A stretch of 64,000 nucleotides of DNA from Kutzneria sp. CA-103260 (lineage in GTDB: Bacteria; Actinomycetota; Actinomycetes; Mycobacteriales; Pseudonocardiaceae), in assembly GCF_018263855.1 (NCBI RefSeq), contig NZ_CP073318.1, forward strand, positions 3,534,001 to 3,598,000, in the 5' to 3' direction. Position numbers and translations under genes: made by a program. Under the pieces are notes generated by a model. It was given only the letters and a program-made list of their open reading frames with translations, did not search any database and was not told the origin of the DNA. Positions 25,202 to 32,825 of this stretch are shown here, piece by piece. How positions within the stretch are numbered: position 1 is the stretch's first letter; each line of letters starts with the position of its first letter.

Positions 25202-27074
25202 CGCGGTACTGGACCCGCTGCGCCGACAGCACCTTCAGCGTCTTGCGCGGACACGCAGGCAGCGTCTGCGCGAGTGTGCGAACGGCACTGCCCCACACCG
25301 CGGTTTTCCCGTGCTGGCCCTGCTTGCGCCGGTGAGCAACACGGGCGAGGGAGTGGTCTCCTACCCGGGTGACCCGATGTGCCTGTACGGCGCGTTGGCG
25401 GTCACCATCGACGAGTCCGTCCGGGCCAGGAACTCCCGTTGGGAGGACCGGGATCCGGTGCGCGACGTGTACCCGGACTGGGGCGAGTATCCCGACGACG
25501 CGTACCGTGGCGCCGTCTCCGACGACGGGATCAGGCACGGCGATCACGACGTCACCGACATGCGCGTGTTCGACCCTCGCGTGTGGAACCCGGTGACCAG
25601 GAGGGCGTTGACCACGGTGCTCACCCAGCGCAGGCCGCGAGTGCTGCTGATCAGCGCGGTGTCGGCGGCCCACCGCTACGCCCTGGACATCGCCAGAACC
25701 GCCAAGACCGTCCTGCCCGACTGCTACACGGTCCTCGGTGGCCGCCACGCCGACGAGACGATGAGGTGGGCCGCGGGCGCCGGTGCGCTGGACACCCATC
25801 CGAGCGCGACCTTGCGGCTGCGCGACACCGGCCGGATCGGGGACGAGGTCGACGCCGTCGTAGCTGGCGACGGCGACCACCTGCTCGACGTCCTCATGAC
25901 CGCCGTCGCACTGTCCCTTGATCGGGACACCGGGTGGGCGCGGCACGACGACGTCGCCGAGCGCCTGCGGGACCTGGCCAGCGCCGGCTGGGGCACCGTG
26001 GGACGGGGCGTGGTGGCACTACTGGGCAAGCGGCCGGTGGTCTTCCCGGTGCTGGGGGATGCGGCCGCCGTCCGCGACCGGGTCGCTCCCTACAAGGCGT
26101 TCGCCATCCGCTCGCGGTTCTCGGTCTTCCCTGCCGGTGAGCGCGGCTTCCGCCGCACCGCGCACATGATGACCACGGCGTCCTGTCCCTTCCGTTGTGC
26201 CTTCTGCTCGGAAAGCGCCGCGGTGGCCGGGCCTGCGGCCAGGCTGGGCTCCGACGACGTGGGCCACGTCATCGGCCGGCTGGCCGAGACGACCCGCTAC
26301 GGGGCGGAAGCCGTCTTCTTCGACGACCCGGTGTTCTGGAGTGGACAGTGGCGGACGATCGCCGAGTTCGCGCGGCGGCTCGCGGCGTTACGGCGGCTGC
26401 CTCGCGCCCAACTGGTGTCAGCGCTGCCCGTGCTGGACGGCGCGAACGCGGCCGGGCGGTTCCTGGACCTTCAGTGGGGCGTCCAGTTGACCGTCGACCT
26501 CATCCTTGACCAGCGACACTCCGCACTGGTCACCGAGTCCCTCGACGCGATGCGGGACTCCGGATGCACCTACGTCTACATCGGCATCGAGTCCATGGCC
26601 GCGAGCGTCATGGACGGTGTGCACAAGAACCTCCGCAAGCGCAACGGCCAGCCGTGGGAGCAGAAGGTCCGCGGCGCGCTGGAGCGGATGCGGCAGGCCG
26701 GCATCCGGGTCGGCACGTCCATTCTGTTCGGCCTGGACGGGGAGACCCGCGCCACCATCGAGCACACGATCGACGGCATCGGCCGGCTCATCGACGACGG
26801 GCTGATCGTCGTCGCCAGTCCGAACGTGCTGACCTACCACCCGGGCACACCGATCGCGCGTGCGCACGGCAAGGCGGACCTGGACTACCACACGCTGCTG
26901 GACAACCGGGAGCCATTCACCCACTTCGAGGAGGCCTACCCGGGCGTGGTCTCTGATCTGCTGACCGAGGACGACATCTGGTTCATCCACGAAACGGCGG
27001 CCGCACGGTGGGGTTCGGTGCGCAACCGGGACGAGGCCGACCACCACCCCGTCCAGTCGACGCTGGCGCTGTGA
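25167..27074 (+). CDS. B12-binding-type radical SAM enzyme, apparently with a non-standard ATC start
   Basis: About 635 residues. The N-terminal ~200 residues have a cobalamin-binding-like layout (RVLLISAVSAAHRYALDIAR, YTVLGGRHADE). The radical SAM core follows with C340, C344 and C347 in ASCPFRCAFCSES, AVFFDDPVFW, YVYIGIESM and SILFGLDGET. Such enzymes methylate or rearrange unactivated carbons. No in-frame ATG, GTG or TTG exists between the end of the GT2 core and GTG 25309, which lacks a ribosome-binding site and would cut into the N-terminal domain. A perfect GAGGGAGG at 25153 is six bases before ATC 25167, which I take as the likeliest start. It overlaps the GT2 gene by 35 bp. Confidence 0.85.
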   Translation: MSHATDLSFTGDAVLDPLRRQHLQRLARTRRQRLRECANGTAPHRGFPVLALLAPVSNTGEGVVSYPGDPMCLYGALAVTIDESVRARNSRWEDRDPVRDVYPDWGEYPDDAYRGAVSDDGIRHGDHDVTDMRVFDPRVWNPVTRRALTTVLTQRRPRVLLISAVSAAHRYALDIARTAKTVLPDCYTVLGGRHADETMRWAAGAGALDTHPSATLRLRDTGRIGDEVDAVVAGDGDHLLDVLMTAVALSLDRDTGWARHDDVAERLRDLASAGWGTVGRGVVALLGKRPVVFPVLGDAAAVRDRVAPYKAFAIRSRFSVFPAGERGFRRTAHMMTTASCPFRCAFCSESAAVAGPAARLGSDDVGHVIGRLAETTRYGAEAVFFDDPVFWSGQWRTIAEFARRLAALRRLPRAQLVSALPVLDGANAAGRFLDLQWGVQLTVDLILDQRHSALVTESLDAMRDSGCTYVYIGIESMAASVMDGVHKNLRKRNGQPWEQKVRGALERMRQAGIRVGTSILFGLDGETRATIEHTIDGIGRLIDDGLIVVASPNVLTYHPGTPIARAHGKADLDYHTLLDNREPFTHFEEAYPGVVSDLLTEDDIWFIHETAAARWGSVRNRDEADHHPVQSTLAL

Positions 27075-27163
27075 CCGCGAAGGTTCACCGGGGCCGGCGC
27101 CGAGGCGCACCACACGGTCCAGACCTCCGATGTGGGTCTTGGAGACGCCCAAACCCTGGTACT

Positions 27164-27850
27164 TCAGGGGCTGTGGCGTTCTGAGTCGCCGGGCAACACA
27201 TCGGCCACCACACTGGGAAAGTCGCCGACGACACGACGGGCGCCGGCCGCGGTCAGGTCGTCAACGCCACCGACGCCGTAGGAAACGCCGAGAGTGCGCA
27301 TCCCTGCCCGCACCCCCATCAGCATGTCGCCAACGGCGTCACCGACGACCTGGCAGCGGCCGGGCGCCACGCCGAGTCGCCGGGCCGCGAGCAGGGCCGT
27401 GTCCGCCGCCGGCTTGCCATTGGCCACCTCGTCATAGCCGACCACCGCGTCGAAGGCACCGGCCAGGCCGCTCGCATCGAGGACGAGCCGTGCGCTGGCA
27501 AGGATCCTGGAGGTGGCGACGGCCAGCGCCAAACCCCGCGCGCGCAACACGGCCAGCCCGTCCACCACACCGCGAAACGGCAGCTTGCTGCCGTGTTCCA
27601 CCACCTGCACGTCGAACCTCGCGCGGTATGCGGCCACCGCCGCGGCGACCCGCCGGTCGTCGGCGGGAAGGCCGAACAACTGGGCGAAACTCACCACGAG
27701 CGGGGTACCGATCGTGCTCCGGACGACGGCCGGTGCCACGCTGTAGCCCAACTCGCCGGCCGTCACGCCGATGATCCGGCCGATCAGGTCGGGCGTGTCC
27801 ACGACGGTGCCATCGAGATCGAAGACGACGGCCTCAACCGAACCACTCAC
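27164..27850 (-). CDS. HAD-superfamily phosphatase
   Basis: A 228-residue HAD hydrolase of the phosphoglycolate phosphatase/beta-phosphoglucomutase type: motif I VVFDLDGTVVDTP, motif II Ser in AVATSR, motif III Lys in GKPAAD, motif IV QVVGDAVGDMLMG. The nucleophile and all metal ligands are present. GTG 27850 has GGAGGAGA upstream; longer readings lack a ribosome-binding site. It is convergent with the biosynthetic operon and divergent from the collapsed glycosyltransferase. It may dephosphorylate a pathway intermediate. Confidence 0.88.
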   Translation of the reverse strand: MSGSVEAVVFDLDGTVVDTPDLIGRIIGVTAGELGYSVAPAVVRSTIGTPLVVSFAQLFGLPADDRRVAAAVAAYRARFDVQVVEHGSKLPFRGVVDGLAVLRARGLALAVATSRILASARLVLDASGLAGAFDAVVGYDEVANGKPAADTALLAARRLGVAPGRCQVVGDAVGDMLMGVRAGMRTLGVSYGVGGVDDLTAAGARRVVGDFPSVVADVLPGDSERHSP

Positions 27851-27876
27851 GCTCTCCTCCAGGACAGGGGTATTCC

Positions 27877-28568
27877 GTGCGAATCTGCTTGGTTCACCGT
27901 GATCTTCACGCAGTAACCAGGGGCGGGATCTGCACTGTGTACCGGGCGCTGGCACCCCGGCTGCGCGACGCGGGCCACGACGTCGTCCTGGTCACCCAAC
28001 AGACTCCGTACCCGATACGGCGGCATGGCATCGAGACGGTGACCCTGCCGCGCACCGACGACGTGGCGCGGCATCGGATCGCGGTCGACGGTGCCCTGGC
28101 CGACCTGTGCCCGGACCTCGTGGAGTGCTCGACATGAGACGCGGAGACCCTGTGCTGCTGGGACATTCGCATGCCTACTGCCCGGTCACGGTCACCGGTC
28201 GGGGCGACGTCACCATCCTTCAGGACCTTGATGAGGATGATCTGCCCAGCTTCTACCGGGCAGCGGACCACCTGCTGTGCACGTCGCGTTGGGAAGGCTT
28301 CGGACTGGCCATCGCCGAGGCGATGGCCTGCGGCGTTCCCGCCTTGCTGCCGGCAGACCTCGCGACGGCTCGCGAACTGGTGCCCGGTGGGGAGACGCTC
28401 TACCGGGACACGGCACAGCTCGTGTCGATGCTCGCCGGCCCCTGTCTGCCCGCGCCGCCGCTGCACGAGACCTTCGACTGGGACCGCAACGTCGCCACGA
28501 CCCTCGGCGTCTATGGCGCGATGCTCACAGGGCGTGCTCACAGCGGATGCGAGGGCGGTCAACGGTAG
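27877..28568 (+). pseudogene. GT4-type glycosyltransferase with its middle deleted, now two overlapping ORFs
   Basis: 27877-28137 encodes an 86-residue GT-B N-terminal start (MRICLVHRDLHAVTRGGICT, ending CPDLVECST). 28134-28568 encodes a C-terminal donor half (DEDDLPSFYRAADHLLCTSR, EGFGLAIAEAMACGVPALLP). Intact GT4 enzymes are about 350-400 residues; here roughly 150-200 residues between the halves, including the start of the donor domain, are absent and the frames differ. The ORFs overlap by ATGA, so both might be translated, but neither could be a complete enzyme. The last 10 bp overlap the convergent ABC exporter gene. Confidence 0.7.
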
Positions 28569-30373
28569 GCACGCGCCTGGAGCGCGAAGAGTTCGGCGTA
28601 CAGTCCGTTCCCCGCGACCAGTTCGTCGTGCGTCCCTCGCTCGACGACCCGGCCACCGCTGAGCACGACGATGAGGTCCGCCAGCCGCACGGCCGACATG
28701 CGGTGTGCCGTCACCAGCGTCACCGCGCCGCTGTCCCGGGCGATCTCCTTCGCCGCGGCGAGGTACCGCGTGAATAGCGCATGTTCGGTGTCCACGTCGA
28801 TCGCCGAGGTCGGCTCGTCGAGCAGTAGCAGCAAGGGGTTTCGCCGCATCACCGACCGCGCGAGGGACAGCCGCTGCCATTGGCCACCGGACAGTTCGCT
28901 GCCGTCGGGGAAAGAGCGCCCCAACGGGGTGCGCTCCTTGTCGGGCAGGTCGTCGACGACGGAGCACGCGTCGGCGTCGCGCAGCGCGGTTCGTACGGCG
29001 TCGATGTCGTCGATGTGGTCCAGCAGACCGGCGCCGACCGTCTCCCGTGCCTCGAACTCCAGCCGCGCGAAGTCCTGGAACAGCGCGGAGACACGGGCCC
29101 GCCAGGCGACCGGGTCGATCCGGTCCAGGTCGACCCCGTCCAGCTCGACGCGGCCGGCCGCCGGCCTGTGGAACTGGCAGGCCAGTTTCACCAGCGTCGA
29201 CTTGCCTGAGCCGTTCTCCCCCACCAGTGCGACAGTGGCACCGGCGGGGAAGTCGACGGTGAGGCCGTCGAGTGCCCAGTCCGCACTGCCGGGATACCGG
29301 AACCGGACGCCCCGGAACGACAGGCCCACCGCCAGACGCGTCGGCGGCTGCCGGGTCGTCCTGGCCCGTTCGGTCCGTAGTCGGTCCGCGCTGTAGCGCT
29401 CCAGCCACCGGTAGCGGTCGGCCACCGGCAGCGTACGGACCAGCTTTGTCAGGCTGAACACCACCTGGGTCATCCGCGCGTTCACGGTGCTCATCAGGGT
29501 CAGCGTGAGCACCACCTGGCCGAGGGTGACACCGCCGGCGAGATAGGAACTCAGCACCAGCGCGAGCGCGCACAGGTAGCCGAGCCCGAAGATGAGCCAG
29601 CCCAACGCGTTGAACACCGTGCTGCGCAGGGCGGACCGGTCAAGCGCCGCGCTGCCCCGCTGCCAGGCCGAGTCCGCCAGCCGCATCAGGAACGAGTCCA
29701 GCCCGTAGACCCGGATCTCCGTGGCGGCCCGCGCCGACGTCGACAGGCCGTAGACGTGCTCGGCACGGCGATGCTGCGTCGTGGCCTCCGCCAGCACCTT
29801 CTGGCGTGCCCGTTCCGTCCGCAAGCCGATCACGATGGACGGTACGGCGAGCAGTGGTAGCGCAACCAGGACGGGGGCGACGGCCACGAGCAGGACGCCC
29901 GTGCCGACCAACCGCACCAGGGCCGCGAGCGCGAGCCCGATCGTGTCGACGGTGTCCGCGAGCATGCGCCGCTCGTCACGCAGCAGCTCCAGCCGCTCCA
30001 GGTAGTCCGGCCGCTCGTAGTGCTCGATCCCGGTGACGCCGGCCATCAGCCTCATCAGCTGCTGGTCCAGGTGCCTGCTGGTGCTCTCGATCAACGTGGC
30101 CACGAACCTGGCGTTCAGCCACCCCGTGAACAGCGCCACGGCGGTTGTCGCCGCGACGAATCCGGCGGCCAGCACCATCGCCGTGGTGTCCCGGCGTCCG
30201 ACCGCGTCCAGCTGCACCTGGATCCCGTACACGCACAAGACCAGCGCCAGCGGGCGCAGACCGAAGGTCACCAGGGCCCCTGTCGCGCACTTCCAGTCCG
30301 CCGCGAAGGACAGCCGTAGCGCCGTCGCCAGCGCCGCCGTCCGTCCAGCTGCCTTTCGACACCGCACCTGCAC
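28559..30373 (-). CDS. ABC exporter, fused membrane and ATPase domains (second of a pair)
   Basis: About 604 residues: six predicted membrane helices (ALVTFGLRPLALVLCVYGI, MVLAAGFVAATTAVALFTGW, LVRLVGTGVLLVAVAPVLVA and others), then an ATPase domain with Walker A GENGSGKST, signature LSGGQWQRLSLAR, Walker B LLLLDEPTSAID and H-loop VTAHRM. Start GTG 30373 (GGAGG upstream) or GTG 30391 overlapping the previous stop. Coupled to the other exporter half at 30388, so the two probably form a heterodimer that exports the cluster product or gives self-resistance. Confidence 0.9.
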   Translation of the reverse strand: MQVRCRKAAGRTAALATALRLSFAADWKCATGALVTFGLRPLALVLCVYGIQVQLDAVGRRDTTAMVLAAGFVAATTAVALFTGWLNARFVATLIESTSRHLDQQLMRLMAGVTGIEHYERPDYLERLELLRDERRMLADTVDTIGLALAALVRLVGTGVLLVAVAPVLVALPLLAVPSIVIGLRTERARQKVLAEATTQHRRAEHVYGLSTSARAATEIRVYGLDSFLMRLADSAWQRGSAALDRSALRSTVFNALGWLIFGLGYLCALALVLSSYLAGGVTLGQVVLTLTLMSTVNARMTQVVFSLTKLVRTLPVADRYRWLERYSADRLRTERARTTRQPPTRLAVGLSFRGVRFRYPGSADWALDGLTVDFPAGATVALVGENGSGKSTLVKLACQFHRPAAGRVELDGVDLDRIDPVAWRARVSALFQDFARLEFEARETVGAGLLDHIDDIDAVRTALRDADACSVVDDLPDKERTPLGRSFPDGSELSGGQWQRLSLARSVMRRNPLLLLLDEPTSAIDVDTEHALFTRYLAAAKEIARDSGAVTLVTAHRMSAVRLADLIVVLSGGRVVERGTHDELVAGNGLYAELFALQARAYR

Positions 30374-30387
30374 GCCCGCCTCCGCCC

Positions 30388-32232
30388 TCACTCGTCCGTC
30401 TGACGGCAGTACTCCTGCGCCTGGAGCCGGAACATCCGCGCGTACGTGCCTCCCGCGGACACCAGCTCGTCGTGGCTGCCCTGCTCGACCACGCATCCCC
30501 GGTCCAGCACAACGATCTTGTCCGCATGGCGGACGGTGGAGAAGCGGTGCGAGATCACCACGGTGGTGATTCCCTTCGTCAACTGGAGAAACCGGTCGTG
30601 CAGCTCGGCCTCAGCACGCCCGTCGAGCGCGGCCGCCGGCTCGTCCATCACCAGGATGCCGGCGCCGCGCCGAACGGCGAACAGCGCTCGCGCCAGGGCC
30701 ACCCGCTGCCACTGCCCACCGGACAGGTCGACACCGCCCGGATATCGTGCGGACAGCACCGTGTCCCATCCACCGGGCAGCGCCGCGACAACCGTGTCCG
30801 CGCCGGCCTGTGCTGCCGCCAGTTCCACCGTCGGCCAGCCGCTGGGGTCGTCGGCTGCCGACAACGCGACGTTCGTCCGGGCACTGAGCTCGTACCTGGT
30901 GAAGTCCTGGAACACGGCGGCGATCCGCCGCTGCCAGGCTCGCGCGTCGGTCGTGGCCAGGTCAGTGCCGTCCACGACGATCCTGCCCGTGTCGGGTTCG
31001 TGGAACCGGCACAGCAGCTTGACCAGGGTCGACTTCCCGGCGCCGTTGGCGCCCACGATCGCGACCGAGCTGCCCGCGTCGATCACGAGGTCGAGGTTCT
31101 TCACGATCCACCGGTCGGTGCCCGGGTACCGGAAGGAGATCCCCTCGAAGCTGATGGCATGGCCCACCACTGGCGGGACGGCCTCACCCGGCGCCGTGAA
31201 CCTGGTGTCCCGCAGCTCGTTTTCCAGTTCCACCATGGCGCACACGGCGCGGCGGCCGTCGCCGAGTCGCGCGCTGTCGTAGGACACACCGAGCAGGGGT
31301 GCCAGTCCCAGTACGGCCGTGCCGAAGGTGGTGAGTTCGCCAACGGTGATGTCGCCGTCGAGCGCCGCCATGCCCAGCACGACGAACGCCCAGCCCTGAG
31401 CGAGCAGGATGACAGCGGAGACCGCCGCACCGAGCCACCTCCAGCGTCGCCGCGTGTTCCGGACAGCGCGCATGGCCAGCGACCACTCCTGGCGGAATCG
31501 CCGGCCGACCCAGTCGCCGAGGCCGAACACCCGCAGGTCCTTCGCCCCGGCGGCCGTGGTCGCCAGGTCACGGAGGTAGACCGACCTGCGCATCGCGTCG
31601 GGCTCACCGGCGATCGCGCTCAGCGCGGCCCGGAAGTCCTTGACCAACAGGGACTTCACCGACAGGTACACGGCGAGCAGGATCGCGGCCAGCCACCAGC
31701 GGAAGGCGACCAGCAGGAGTCCCGCCAGGACACCCTGCATGTTCTGTAGCACGAGCACGGCCATCGCGACGACCGCATCCCTCGGGCCCGCGCGGCCGGT
31801 CGTCCAGCTCTGCGCGTCCGACAGCCGGCGCAGCGCGACACTGTCCTCCAGGTGGAGGATGCCGGCAGGTGCGAGGCTGGCCGCCATGACCCGCGTGCGC
31901 ACGTGGACCTCCAGTCGTCGCCCGAGTGCGTCGGACAGTGCCTGCACGACCGGACTTGCCAGCTGCTGCGCCAGAAAGAGGAGCAACAAGACGGCAACGG
32001 CGGCACCGACGCCGTTCGCGGTCGCCTGCGCCACGCTCCATCCGCTGTCGTACGCGGTGGCCAGCGATCGGACCAGGAGTCCGCTGACGACCGCGGTCAG
32101 GGCAGGTAGCGCCACGCAGACAGCCAGCGTGCCGGCAAGCCCCAGGGCCAGCAACGGACCTGAGACCACCGTGCACCGCAGCAACGTCGTCGTCGGCGCC
32201 ATCCTCGACAGCAGCCCGTCGAACAGTGACAT
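30388..32232 (-). CDS. ABC exporter, fused membrane and ATPase domains (first of a pair)
   Basis: A 614-residue type IV ABC exporter subunit. Membrane region with helices such as SGPLLALGLAGTLAVCVALP and VGAAVAVLLLLFLAQQL; ATPase domain with Walker A GANGAGKST, signature LSGGQWQRVALAR, Walker B ILVMDEPAAALD and H-loop VISHRF. ATG 32232 has GGAGGAA eight bases upstream. First gene of the leftward exporter pair; its promoter lies in 32233-32383. Confidence 0.9.
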   Translation of the reverse strand: MSLFDGLLSRMAPTTTLLRCTVVSGPLLALGLAGTLAVCVALPALTAVVSGLLVRSLATAYDSGWSVAQATANGVGAAVAVLLLLFLAQQLASPVVQALSDALGRRLEVHVRTRVMAASLAPAGILHLEDSVALRRLSDAQSWTTGRAGPRDAVVAMAVLVLQNMQGVLAGLLLVAFRWWLAAILLAVYLSVKSLLVKDFRAALSAIAGEPDAMRRSVYLRDLATTAAGAKDLRVFGLGDWVGRRFRQEWSLAMRAVRNTRRRWRWLGAAVSAVILLAQGWAFVVLGMAALDGDITVGELTTFGTAVLGLAPLLGVSYDSARLGDGRRAVCAMVELENELRDTRFTAPGEAVPPVVGHAISFEGISFRYPGTDRWIVKNLDLVIDAGSSVAIVGANGAGKSTLVKLLCRFHEPDTGRIVVDGTDLATTDARAWQRRIAAVFQDFTRYELSARTNVALSAADDPSGWPTVELAAAQAGADTVVAALPGGWDTVLSARYPGGVDLSGGQWQRVALARALFAVRRGAGILVMDEPAAALDGRAEAELHDRFLQLTKGITTVVISHRFSTVRHADKIVVLDRGCVVEQGSHDELVSAGGTYARMFRLQAQEYCRQTDE

Positions 32233-32383
32233 CGCTCGGATTCCTCCCACCGCCGAGACGAGAGGACGGCACCGCGGAGGTCGCCCGGTATTCATCGTCC
32301 TCTTCGGACCGTGATTGCCTCCCGGAACGATAGGGACGCGTCGGGGTGCTGGCAAGGTCCGCAGTCAGGACGGTCGCTACTGT

Positions 32384-32588
32384 CGCAGCACCGCGTTCTC
32401 GTGCCGCAGCACGAGCAGTTTTGTGTCCTTGGCGGTGCCCTGGCGCAGCACTACCGCTGGCACGGACAGCAGCGCACGGGTTGCACCGCACAGTAGCGAG
32501 ACGGTCATCCGGGCTAGCATCCCAGTAACTGCCCGAGGCGCTGTGGCCCAGCTGCCACCTGCAGCAATGACTTTGCGAGCCCCACAGG
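32384..32588 (-). mobile_element. Second copy of the IS481-type 5' end
   Basis: The 205 bp are colinear and the same length as 8861-9065 and end in the same GAGCCCCACAGG. Coding potential for the transposase N-terminus (LVLRHENAVLRQ) is recognisable but decayed. The element marks the right edge of the exporter genes. The 230 bp from 32589 to 32825 contain no supported gene. Confidence 0.7.
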
Positions 32589-32825
32589 TTCTACGCGAAG
32601 TCGGCGCCCCGCTGGAGCAGGATGCAATGGAGGCGGATGGTGTACTCGAGTCCGCCTAACCGGACATCGTTGTGCACAACCCATTCACTGGCCAGGAGGG
32701 GTCCGCTCTGCCTTGCTTTGCTCGGCCTCGCCGTGCGCTGACGTCTCGACGTTCGTGAGCGAGGGTCGATTGGCCAGTATCACGACGTCAACGCGTCCCT
32801 GAGTGGCGGCTATGCGGTCAGCGGC

